NCBI GenBank assembly: GCA_019695435.1 | Contig: JACTVF010000018.1 | Coordinates: 1 to 15,804, forward strand | Source of the DNA: Methanoregulaceae archaeon | GTDB lineage: Archaea; Halobacteriota; Methanomicrobia; Methanomicrobiales; Methanospirillaceae | Length of the DNA: 15,804 nucleotides | Reading direction: 5' to 3' | Part shown: positions 7,021 through 14,056 of the stretch, in pieces | Position numbering within the stretch: position 1 is the stretch's first letter | How the letters are laid out: each line of letters starts with the position of its first letter | Made by a program: the position numbers and the translations under genes | The notes under the pieces: model-generated | The model's input: only the letters and a program-made list of their open reading frames with translations | Told to the model about the DNA's origin: nothing | Database searches by the model: none

Positions 7021-7524
7021 ATGAAAACTGTACGCAGCCCTGCAGAAAATACCGGTCTCGCACCGATCACCGGCAGGGACCCCGAGATCCTCATTCTCGG
7101 CAGTTACCCCAGCCGCCAGTCGCTTGCAAAGGGCGAGTACTACGGCAACCCGCAAAACCAGTTCTGGAAGATAGTGGAGATGCTGCTTGGGATCGAACGC
7201 ACCCTCCCCTATGCTGTCCGTACCTCCCAGCTCATGGCGCACCGGATCGCCCTCTGGGACGTTCTCGCCACCTGCGCCCGCAACGGTAGCGCAGATACCG
7301 CAATCAGGGACCCGGTCCCCAACGATATCCGGGGCTTTCTTGCCGCACACCCGACGGTCCGGTGTGTTGTGCTCAACGGAAATGCTGCCGGCCGTTACTA
7401 TGCCCGGATGAACCTTGGCTTTCCCGGTAAGATTCTGCCATCCACAAGCCCTGCATATGCCCGTATGACCCTTGCCGAAAAAGGGCAGCAGTGGGCGTGG
7501 CTCCGCACACGGCATATCCGGTAA
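7021..7524 (+). CDS. hypoxanthine/uracil-DNA glycosylase (UDG superfamily, family 6-like)
   Basis: A 167-residue base-excision repair enzyme, most like the hypoxanthine-DNA glycosylase family described from Methanosarcina, which removes hypoxanthine arising from adenine deamination; related families remove uracil. Evidence: the superfamily motif 1 region ILILGSYPSRQS (23-34), the conserved YYGNPQNQFW (40-49) holding the catalytic-site Asn, the LWDVLATCARNGSAD stretch, and motif 2 LPSTSPAYA (139-147). Length agrees with single-domain members. The ATG at 7021 is preferred; the frame is open further upstream but overlaps the reductase gene, and an in-frame TTG at 7012 is a weaker option. There is no clear ribosome site. 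The gene converges with the UbiB-like kinase, the two stops being only 19 bases apart. The exact base specificity cannot be read from sequence. Confidence 0.85.
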   Translation: MKTVRSPAENTGLAPITGRDPEILILGSYPSRQSLAKGEYYGNPQNQFWKIVEMLLGIERTLPYAVRTSQLMAHRIALWDVLATCARNGSADTAIRDPVPNDIRGFLAAHPTVRCVVLNGNAAGRYYARMNLGFPGKILPSTSPAYARMTLAEKGQQWAWLRTRHIR

Positions 7525-7527
7525 AAA
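7523..7527 (-). terminator. short U-tract after the UbiB-like kinase
   Basis: Five T on the minus strand, 17 bases past the kinase stop, overlapping the stop codon of the converging glycosylase gene. Messages from both strands probably overlap at their ends. Confidence 0.3.
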
Positions 7528-7543
7528 GAGACTATACGAGACC

Positions 7544-9199
7544 TTACCGTTCGAGCCGCAGTTTCAGGAAGATGACGTGGTAGATCGCGTAGAACCCGCA
7601 GAGCACTGCAGCGGTGTACCCGAGCACGGCAACCCATACAACCTCCTTTGGCATGCTGATGGGTGATGCCTGCAGCACGAGCGACGACCCGACCACGAGC
7701 GCTGCGACCACGAGGCCGATCATAATCTTGTCGCTGGACCGGTCTAGTGCCATCTGGAGTTTCTTTAAGTCGGTATCGACCACTTCAATGCGGACTGTCC
7801 CGGTCGAAAGGCGCTTCAGCATCAGGTTTACGTTGCGTGGTAGATCGAATGCCGCATCGACCGCCTCAAGGAGCGAATTCGACGCGCGCTTCATATAACC
7901 GGCCGAAAGCACGTTGGAGTCGGCAAGCTTGCGCAGGTAGGGGGTGATCTCCCCGCCAAAGCTGAACTTCGGGTCGAGCCGTACGGCAACATCAAATACC
8001 ATCACGAGCGTCTTTAACAGGAGCATCAGGCTCATGGGCACCTTGAGGTTGTACCGCCGCATTACTTCGGTGAGCTCGTTGATCATGAGACCAAAATTGA
8101 ACTGGACGATCTCGTCCCCTCCGCCGAAATCGTGCAGCATGATATAGAGGTCGTCCCTGAGCGCCTCGCGGTTTTCCTCAGCAACAAAGATCCCGAACCC
8201 CTCAAGCGTCTTGATAATCATGTCGACATCGTCCGTTGTCAGGGCAAAAAGCAGGTTTATAAAGAGCTGTTTTTTCTCCGGGCGCAATACTCCTACAATG
8301 CCGAAGTCAAGAAAGACCAGATCCCCCATCTCTGAAATGAGGAGGTTGCCCGGGTGGGGATCGCCATGGAAAAACCCGTCCTCGAAGATCATCTTCAGGT
8401 ACGCATTGAATCCCCGGACCGCAATATCGTGGGTGTCGCATCCCTGTGCTGTGATCGCCTCGACATTGTCGATTCTCACCCCCTTGACAAATTCCATGAC
8501 GAGCAGCCGGGGGGAGGAATATTCCCAGTAAATTTTCGGGAAATGGATACCGGGCACATCCCGGAAGTTGCGTGCCATCCGTTCCGCATTCCGGCCGTCA
8601 CGGGTGAAATCCAGTTCTTTTCGGATCTGGGTTGCGAAATCCTGCACGAGGCCGGTCGGATTGTACATCCGGCTCTCGGGGAAGACTGCCTCGATCCTCT
8701 CTGCCATGGACTGGAGGATGGCAAGGTCGGTCTCGATGAGTTCCGGGATCCCGGGACGCTGGACCTTGAGGGCGACAACCGTCCCGTCTTTGAGCACCGC
8801 GCGGTGGACCTGTCCGATCGAGGCAGATGCAACCGGTGTCTCATCGATCTCAGAGAACCAGTCCCCCAGTTCCGGGCAGATCTGCTGTATCACGCCGATA
8901 ACTTCAGAGAACGGCAGCGGTTTTGCATGATCCTGAAGTTTCGTGAGCTGCACAATCAGCTCCGGCGGGAAGATCTCCGTTCTCGTGCTCATGATCTGCC
9001 CGAACTTCACAAAGGTGGGCCCGAGTTCTTCGAGCGCAAGCCGCACCCTCTCGTACACAGTGGATGTGTCCGGCGCCTGTTCTGAACCCGGCAGACGGAA
9101 CCGGGTCTTGCCCGGGAAGGCTTTCTCGAGGACTATGCCAAAACCGTACTTCCACAGAATATCGATGATCTGCGCATACCGCCGGATACGGGTGACCAT
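7544..9199 (-). CDS. ABC1/AarF/UbiB-family atypical protein kinase
   Basis: A 551-residue member of the UbiB (ADCK/COQ8-like) family of atypical kinases or ATPases. In order: the family-specific KFGQ (65-68), the Ala-rich nucleotide loop in the variant form ASASIGQVH (124-132, usually AAASIGQVH), the invariant Lys145 in ALKVQRPG, the KELDF segment (194-198), the catalytic HGDPHPGN (278-285) and the metal-binding DFG (298-300). Two hydrophobic segments at about 501-525 and 529-547 anchor the C-terminus in the membrane. In bacteria and mitochondria these proteins support ubiquinone synthesis; methanogens lack ubiquinone, so the role here is open and may concern isoprenoid lipids. The ATG at 9199 has no ribosome site, but a TTAAGTAT box about 27 bases upstream suggests a leaderless message. 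It is probably a single-gene unit. Confidence 0.93.
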   Translation of the reverse strand: MVTRIRRYAQIIDILWKYGFGIVLEKAFPGKTRFRLPGSEQAPDTSTVYERVRLALEELGPTFVKFGQIMSTRTEIFPPELIVQLTKLQDHAKPLPFSEVIGVIQQICPELGDWFSEIDETPVASASIGQVHRAVLKDGTVVALKVQRPGIPELIETDLAILQSMAERIEAVFPESRMYNPTGLVQDFATQIRKELDFTRDGRNAERMARNFRDVPGIHFPKIYWEYSSPRLLVMEFVKGVRIDNVEAITAQGCDTHDIAVRGFNAYLKMIFEDGFFHGDPHPGNLLISEMGDLVFLDFGIVGVLRPEKKQLFINLLFALTTDDVDMIIKTLEGFGIFVAEENREALRDDLYIMLHDFGGGDEIVQFNFGLMINELTEVMRRYNLKVPMSLMLLLKTLVMVFDVAVRLDPKFSFGGEITPYLRKLADSNVLSAGYMKRASNSLLEAVDAAFDLPRNVNLMLKRLSTGTVRIEVVDTDLKKLQMALDRSSDKIMIGLVVAALVVGSSLVLQASPISMPKEVVWVAVLGYTAAVLCGFYAIYHVIFLKLRLER

Positions 9200-9220
9200 G
9201 GATACAGTTTGGCACTCGGG

Positions 9221-9230
9221 ATACTTAACA
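9221..9230 (-). promoter_or_regulatory. possible TATA box of the UbiB-like kinase
   Basis: Minus-strand TGTTAAGTAT stands about 27 bases before the ATG at 9199, which would make the message leaderless. The match to the consensus is moderate. Confidence 0.35.
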
Positions 9231-9307
9231 CTGGCTTTTTCTGCTCAAGTCGGACGGTTGCGCAGAAAATGGGGGGCCGAAAACCGGCAGAAGGGTGCAG
9301 ACCATTC

Positions 9308-9313
9308 AAAAAA
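9308..9313 (-). terminator. U-tract terminator after the DNA methyltransferase
   Basis: Six T on the minus strand, ten bases past the methyltransferase stop. No strong hairpin precedes it. Confidence 0.4.
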
Positions 9314-9322
9314 GGAGGGCGA

Positions 9323-10567
9323 TTATGATCCTTTGGCCTTGGAAAAGACCACGATCCGGTTCGTGTTGGTACCGCACTCATTGTTGCCGATCCCCCAGAT
9401 ATGGGAAGTTTTCGAAAAGACCTGTTGGTTGATCAGTACTCCCTCACAGGCAAAACCGGCGGCGAGGCCGCAAGGCACAACATGTTCTTCAAGCCTGACG
9501 GTCTTTTTTCGCACCTCGCCCACCTCGAAAGCGACGTAGCCGCCTGGAGAGGTAATCCGGAACAGTTCCCGGAATACCTCCCCCATCACTGCCTCCCACT
9601 CCCCAACCGTCCGCGCCATCGTGATGGTGCAGCCGATGGCGTCTTCGTCAAGACCGCAGAACCAGCACCGGAGCCAGTTATCCTCCCGGTACTGAACGAT
9701 GTCCAGAAACGGCGGCGACGTGACGGTTAGCCGTACCGTATTATCCGGAATGCCATGTGTTGCCCGGGCATCCCCGGTAAAAAACCGGACGGTCTTCCCG
9801 GCGCGGTTCAGATTCTCCCGTTCCGTGGAGGTTAGGCCGGAGAGGAGGCTCTTTGTCTTGCGCAGGATGAGTTCATGGGTATCACGGTACTCCGGCACCT
9901 GCCCCCTTTTTATGTTGATGCGCCGCTGGCTCTCTGGAGATACTGCCTGATTGGGTGGGAGGGTATATACCGAGAAGAAACCATCAGAGTGGCCGGTCAG
10001 CCGGTTGGTTGCAACCATACCGATCCAGCGATCGAGCGCATCCTCGGTTCCCTTGGCCCGGCGCATGAGAAGATACTGCCGCAAAGCGACAATCTCTCCT
10101 TCGGTACCGGGATGGTAAAACATGGAGAGATCGATCTCTGCCTTTCCACCCTCCCGTGATATATGGGTCAAGCGGTCTGCAACATCTGACACTTCAGGTG
10201 GATTAAACCGGGGTTCGGTGATGATCCGCGAAAGGGGATTTACATCATTTGCGATCACCTGCCGGCCAGCAAACCCGGCCTCTATCGCGGTCGTTCCCCG
10301 CCCACTGAACGGGTCGTAGACGATATCCCCTTCCTTGGTAAACAGATCAATGAAGAAACGGGGCAGCTGCGGCTTGAAGCATGCGCGGTAGGAGATCTCG
10401 TGGATCCGGGAGGCCTGACGCTGGCGGGACGTCCAGAACTCATTAACGTATTGGGGGGGATGACCGCCACCACACTCCGCTACATCTACAATAGTCGCCT
10501 GACTGGCCGGACCCAAAAAAGCGGCCAGGTACCCGTGGAACGATTCCCCGTTCCAGTCTGGTGCCAT
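9323..10567 (-). CDS. site-specific DNA methyltransferase (N4-cytosine or N6-adenine type)
   Basis: An amino-methyltransferase of 414 residues acting on DNA with S-adenosylmethionine. The SAM-binding motif I is DPFSGRGTT (85-93), preceded by the motif X-like FKPQLPRFFIDLF (64-76) and followed by VIANDVNPLS (104-113). The catalytic motif IV is TSPPF (283-287), the S-P-P-[FY] form common in N4-cytosine enzymes. About 170 residues between motifs I and IV may hold the target-recognition part, an order X-I-target-IV. The start is the ATG at 10567, with GAGG eight bases before it and a TATA box about 70 bases upstream. The frame is open to a TTG at 10654, but that lies upstream of the TATA box. No restriction endonuclease is adjacent, so it looks solitary. 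Target sequence unknown. Confidence 0.85.
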   Translation of the reverse strand: MAPDWNGESFHGYLAAFLGPASQATIVDVAECGGGHPPQYVNEFWTSRQRQASRIHEISYRACFKPQLPRFFIDLFTKEGDIVYDPFSGRGTTAIEAGFAGRQVIANDVNPLSRIITEPRFNPPEVSDVADRLTHISREGGKAEIDLSMFYHPGTEGEIVALRQYLLMRRAKGTEDALDRWIGMVATNRLTGHSDGFFSVYTLPPNQAVSPESQRRINIKRGQVPEYRDTHELILRKTKSLLSGLTSTERENLNRAGKTVRFFTGDARATHGIPDNTVRLTVTSPPFLDIVQYREDNWLRCWFCGLDEDAIGCTITMARTVGEWEAVMGEVFRELFRITSPGGYVAFEVGEVRKKTVRLEEHVVPCGLAAGFACEGVLINQQVFSKTSHIWGIGNNECGTNTNRIVVFSKAKGS

Positions 10568-10635
10568 GCATTGCGCCTCAGTACTAACACGTTGGGAGAG
10601 GCTTGGTAATATGCCCTTTTCTCCGGGTTTTTGTG

Positions 10636-10643
10636 ATTTATAA
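10636..10643 (-). promoter_or_regulatory. TATA box of the DNA methyltransferase
   Basis: Minus-strand GTTATAAAT lies just past the end of the acetyltransferase gene. Transcription should begin near 10612, leaving a leader of about 45 bases to the ATG at 10567. Its position argues against the TTG at 10654 as the start. Confidence 0.5.
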
Positions 10644-10650
10644 CGGCGGT

Positions 10651-11187
10651 TCAACCGGCATGTGCCCCTTCTGTGTCAAACGCCGGGGGATACCGGACGG
10701 TGCCATGGATGCCATCAAGCGCTCCGGGAACAAGGGGGCATGCCATGAACACTTCATTCTGGCAGGGAAACGGCGCTTTGATCCCCAATACCGCGGCAGT
10801 GGTAAACCCGAACCGGGGATAATAGGACGGGTGCCCGACCACGATCACAATCCGGTGACCCAGCTGCCGGCACGCCCGGAGCCCTTCTTCAATAAGGCTG
10901 GATCCAACACCCTGGCACTGATATTCGGAACATACGGAAAGCGGTGCCAGAGCAACAGCAGGTACGTGGGCATGGTCGGATTCAATCGATACCGGGACAA
11001 AGAGGATATGCCCGATAATCCTGTCTTCATGCACGGCAACGAGGGAGAGCCCGTGGATATAATCCCCATCATTCCGGAGGGCGCGGACGAGCCGCGCTTC
11101 ACCGTCCTGGCCGAATGCCTGGAGATTGACCTCAAAAATGGCGGGGATATCTGCAGGAATTTCGGATCGGATAAAAAAAGAATCCAT
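10651..11187 (-). CDS. GNAT-family N-acetyltransferase (YhbS/COG3153-like)
   Basis: A 178-residue acetyltransferase of the GNAT fold. The acetyl-CoA pyrophosphate loop is LSVCSEYQCQGVGSSLIEEG, with Gln90-x-x-Gly93-x-Gly95, and the family-typical VVGHPSYYPRFGF (117-129) follows, a hallmark of COG3153 proteins. The IIGHILFVPVSIES stretch (57-70) forms the central strand pair. The acceptor substrate is unknown; a small molecule or protein N-terminus or side chain are both possible. The ATG at 11185-11187 is the first in frame and gives the normal length. There is no good ribosome site, and a weak CTTTTACTT box about 25 bases upstream might make it leaderless. Its TGA overlaps a TTG of the methyltransferase frame as TTGA, but I do not think that TTG is used. 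Confidence 0.9.
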   Translation of the reverse strand: MDSFFIRSEIPADIPAIFEVNLQAFGQDGEARLVRALRNDGDYIHGLSLVAVHEDRIIGHILFVPVSIESDHAHVPAVALAPLSVCSEYQCQGVGSSLIEEGLRACRQLGHRIVIVVGHPSYYPRFGFTTAAVLGIKAPFPCQNEVFMACPLVPGALDGIHGTVRYPPAFDTEGAHAG

Positions 11188-11199
11188 CCTGCACTATAG

Positions 11200-11313
11200 G
11201 AGCCCCAAGTAAAAGAAGGCGAGGATCAAGATCTCAGCTGGACACCAGTAACCTGAAAAATCCGGTCCCGTCAACGGGGAGTCCTTCCATCAGGACTCAT
11301 TTTAAGTTTTTTT
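11200..11313 (+). ncRNA. possible small structured RNA ending in a hairpin terminator
   Basis: Three hairpins lie in a row: CTGG-aca-CCAG (11238-11248), CCCG-tcaa-CGGG (11267-11278) and GAGTCCT-tccatc-AGGACTC (11279-11298). The last is a perfect 7-bp stem followed by TTTTAAG and seven T (11307-11313), so on the plus strand this is a good terminator with no plus-strand protein gene before it. GATAAAAAAAG near 11170 could be the TATA box, putting the start near 11200. The same DNA could instead be the leader of the acetyltransferase or a terminator for gltX on the minus strand. The boundaries are guesses. Confidence 0.3.
11279..11313 (+). terminator. hairpin plus T7, plus-strand orientation
   Basis: A perfect 7-bp stem with a six-base loop, then T-rich sequence ending in seven T. 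It would also end any antisense transcription running toward gltX. Confidence 0.5.
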
Positions 11314-11375
11314 ACTCCTGACAGGTTCCGGCGGCAATCCTGAACATGGGTGCCGGTTTACCCGTTGTTTTCCCG

Positions 11376-11382
11376 AAAAAAA
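11376..11382 (-). terminator. U-tract terminator of the fni-rnj-idsA-gltX cluster
   Basis: Seven T on the minus strand directly after the gltX stop codon. Archaeal polymerase commonly stops at such tracts. Confidence 0.5.
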
Positions 11383-13074
11383 TCATGTGTGCGTGAAATA
11401 CGCAAGAACGCCGGATTCGTTGACCGCATCGATCCGGACAAACCCGATCCGCTCGAACTGTACGACTTTTCCCAGTTCTTTTGCCACGGCTGGTTCGCAC
11501 GCACCATGCATCTCGCCTTCCATCGTAAGGAGCGTGCAGGGTACGGCCTGCTGCACTGGCAGCCACTGGATGATGTGCGCTTTTGCTCCGCGGGCATCGG
11601 CAAGCGAATCGCCGCCGTAGGAGAACGACGGTGTCTCCGCGTTCCAGGTAATTTTCACGTTGAAGAGATCCTTGAGCCGGACCATCGATGTATCCGGCAC
11701 GAGCTCGGCCTTTGGCAGCACGACCGTCCCTTCAAACGGGAGATCACGGTTTCCCTTCGACGCATCACCGGGATGGAGCATCGCATGTGCCATACGGTGA
11801 GGAGCGCTTTCGACCAAGGCGGTGACCGGATCGGGCACAAAGAAATATCGGTTCGCGACCGGGTCGACAATCTTCTTGTTCTCCGCGTAGAGATTATCCC
11901 ACGAGAACGAGATATCGGTCTCGCCGATACCAATCGCGAGCATCGCGTTTTTGACCGCATCGGGGCTGATACCCCTGCGGGCAAGCGCCCGCAGCGTCCC
12001 GAGCCGGATATCGTCCCAGCCGGTATACTTCCCCTCGTTTATCCCCAGGCGCATCTGGGAGGTGGAGAGCACAACACCCTCAATACCCATCCGGCCGTAG
12101 TGACGGTACACCGGCACGGTCCAGCCGAAGTGATCATAAATATAGCGCTGGCGCCGGGTGTTGGCAATATGATCCTTGCCCCGGATCACGTGCGTCACGC
12201 CCAGCAGATGGTCGTCTGCGACGACCGAGAAGTTCATGAGCGGGTAGATGCGTGCCTCGACCTTCGGGTGCGGGGGGGCGTCAAGGATCCGGAAGATAGG
12301 AAAGTCCCGCATCGCCGGGTCAGGATGCAGGAGATCAGTCTTGACCCTTACCGAGGCTTCACCTTCCTTAAACCCACCTTCAAGCATCTTCTCCCAGAGG
12401 GAGAGTGCCGTCTCCATCGGCTGGTCCCGGCAGGGGCAGGCAGATTTCCTGTCCTTGAGCACCTTGAAATGCTCGTTCTCGCACGTACAGACATATGCCC
12501 CGCCGCGCTCAATGAGTTGTTTGCAGAGATCGTAGTAGAGGGGAAGCCGGTCGCTCTGGGTGACCGTTTCGGTGATCCCGAGGCCCAGCCATTCAATATC
12601 CGCCTTTACCATCTCGTATGCGTCTGGGTCAACCCGCTTCTGGTCCGTGTCCTCGATCCGGAGGATGTACCGTCCGCCGTACTGTTTCACGTAGGCATCG
12701 TTGAGCACCGCCGCCCGGGCATGCCCGATATGGAGCGGCCCCGAGGGGTTTGGCGCAAACCGCATAACCACGCCGTGCTCTGCCCCTTCGAGATCGGGAA
12801 GCCCCTTTTTGTGCTCGTGCTTCTCGTGGAGCGCCGCGAACATCTCCGGCGAGAGGGACTGGAGTTTTACCACCCGTTCTTCGGGCGAGAGCGCCGCCAC
12901 GTCCGCGATCGCTTCCTTTGCGGCCCCGGACACTTCCTTTGCCTGCTTGCGCAGCTCGGGATGGGCTCCCATCACCATGCCAATAACCGCCCCGCTCTGC
13001 GGTACCCCGCCATGCTTTACCGCGTTCTGGAGTGCGCACAGGAACAGGGCTGCCTTGATCTCGTCCCCTGCCAT
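11383..13074 (-). CDS. gltX: glutamyl-tRNA synthetase, archaeal type
   Basis: GluRS charges tRNA with glutamate; in archaea the enzyme is non-discriminating and also loads tRNA-Gln, which a separate amidotransferase corrects. The 563 residues comprise an archaeal N-terminal helical extension (1-100), the class I Rossmann domain with HIGH at 115-118 in PSGPLHIGHARAA, a probable zinc knuckle with CTC (196-198) and CPC (213-215), the LSTSQ form of the KMSKS loop (336-340) followed by GINEGKYTGWDDIRLGTLRALARRG, and the C-terminal beta-barrel anticodon-binding region typical of archaeal and eukaryotic GluRS/GlnRS. The usual Lys closing the loop motif is Gln here. The ATG at 13074 is one base past the idsA stop, so translation is coupled. 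It is last in the cluster. Confidence 0.97.
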   Translation of the reverse strand: MAGDEIKAALFLCALQNAVKHGGVPQSGAVIGMVMGAHPELRKQAKEVSGAAKEAIADVAALSPEERVVKLQSLSPEMFAALHEKHEHKKGLPDLEGAEHGVVMRFAPNPSGPLHIGHARAAVLNDAYVKQYGGRYILRIEDTDQKRVDPDAYEMVKADIEWLGLGITETVTQSDRLPLYYDLCKQLIERGGAYVCTCENEHFKVLKDRKSACPCRDQPMETALSLWEKMLEGGFKEGEASVRVKTDLLHPDPAMRDFPIFRILDAPPHPKVEARIYPLMNFSVVADDHLLGVTHVIRGKDHIANTRRQRYIYDHFGWTVPVYRHYGRMGIEGVVLSTSQMRLGINEGKYTGWDDIRLGTLRALARRGISPDAVKNAMLAIGIGETDISFSWDNLYAENKKIVDPVANRYFFVPDPVTALVESAPHRMAHAMLHPGDASKGNRDLPFEGTVVLPKAELVPDTSMVRLKDLFNVKITWNAETPSFSYGGDSLADARGAKAHIIQWLPVQQAVPCTLLTMEGEMHGACEPAVAKELGKVVQFERIGFVRIDAVNESGVLAYFTHT

Positions 13075-13075
13075 C

Positions 13076-14041
13076 CTAGAAGCTCCGTGTCACAAAAAAT
13101 TCGCCGACATCCATGAGGAGCTGGCGCTCCTTTGTCGCCGGGAGCACGGCAAGCAGCCGGTTGCTGTCCGCGACAAGCCCCGCCGCCTTCTTCTTTACCG
13201 CGTCAATGACACCGGAATCGGTGAGATCCTTAATCGCGGCTTTTATATCGGCCGGCGAGAGCTCGCGCCGGTATTTCAGGAGATCGACACCTTTTTTCCG
13301 GGCGATAATCATGATAAGCGTCTGCTTGCCTTCCCGCAGGTCGGAACCCTGGTCCTTGCCGCTCTGCTCGGGGGCTGTCAGGAGATCGATAAGATCGTCC
13401 TGTATCTGGAACGCGATGCCGGTGTTAAGCCCGAACTGGTAGAGCGCCTTCACCTGCTGTTCGTTCCCGCCCGCGAGGGTGCCGCCGATCGCAGCTGCGG
13501 CCGCGTAGAGCACCCCGGTCTTCATCTCGACCATCTTCATGTACTCTTCTTCGGTCACCTCGGTCCGGTGCTCAAAGGACATGTCCATGTGCTGGCCTTC
13601 GCAGATGTCGGCACAGGCACGGGCAAGGAGCGCAGTCGCCCGCACCTTTGCTGCGTCACCGGCCTTTGCCTGCGAGATGAACTCAAACGCCCGGGCGTAC
13701 AGGACATCGCCGGCAAGGATGCCGGTCGGCATGTCCCACTTCGTGTGGACCGTGGGCACCCCGCGCCGCAGCGAGTCGCCGTCCATGATATCGTCATGGA
13801 TGAGGGTGAACGTATGGGTCACTTCGATCGCGAGTGCCGCTGGCATAATATCGGAGGAACTCCCGTGTCTTACCGCTTCTGCCGAGAGCATGACCACCGC
13901 GGGGCGGAGCCGTTTCCCGCCGGCATTGAGCAGGTGGGCGGACGCCTTATTGAGTTCCCCGGGTGCATGGTTAAAATACCGGTCGATCATGCCGTCAATC
14001 TGCTGTGCAACCGACTTTAAGTACGGTGAGAGTTCCGACAT
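13076..14041 (-). CDS. idsA: short-chain isoprenyl diphosphate synthase (FPP/GGPP synthase)
   Basis: This enzyme condenses isopentenyl diphosphate units with dimethylallyl diphosphate to farnesyl and geranylgeranyl diphosphate, the side chains of archaeal ether lipids. The 321 residues carry GGKRLRP (41-47), the first aspartate-rich motif DDIMD (83-87) followed by LRRG, the KTG motif (174-176), and the second aspartate-rich motif DDLID (215-219); the all-helical fold is typical. Product length is not certain, but a GGPP-forming enzyme is expected in an archaeon. The ATG at 14041 has GAGG seven bases before it. The gap to aRNase J upstream is 15 bases and that to gltX downstream one base, so it is clearly in an operon. 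Together with fni it forms the late mevalonate/prenyl part of the cluster. Confidence 0.95.
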   Translation of the reverse strand: MSELSPYLKSVAQQIDGMIDRYFNHAPGELNKASAHLLNAGGKRLRPAVVMLSAEAVRHGSSSDIMPAALAIEVTHTFTLIHDDIMDGDSLRRGVPTVHTKWDMPTGILAGDVLYARAFEFISQAKAGDAAKVRATALLARACADICEGQHMDMSFEHRTEVTEEEYMKMVEMKTGVLYAAAAAIGGTLAGGNEQQVKALYQFGLNTGIAFQIQDDLIDLLTAPEQSGKDQGSDLREGKQTLIMIIARKKGVDLLKYRRELSPADIKAAIKDLTDSGVIDAVKKKAAGLVADSNRLLAVLPATKERQLLMDVGEFFVTRSF

Positions 14042-14056
14042 CGTGATTCCTCTGTT

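Noticed and set aside
9323..11187. Restriction-modification or other defence island around the methyltransferase
   Set aside because: Neighbours are an acetyltransferase and a UbiB-like kinase; no nuclease, helicase, toxin or phage gene is seen.
11350..13116. Long open frame (588 codons) on the plus strand
   Set aside because: It lies antisense to gltX, has no recognisable domain, and arises from the codon bias of the GC-rich real gene.
12701..14020. Open frame of 439 codons on the plus strand
   Set aside because: Spans the antisense of gltX and idsA across a gene boundary; no domain and no ribosome site that stands out.
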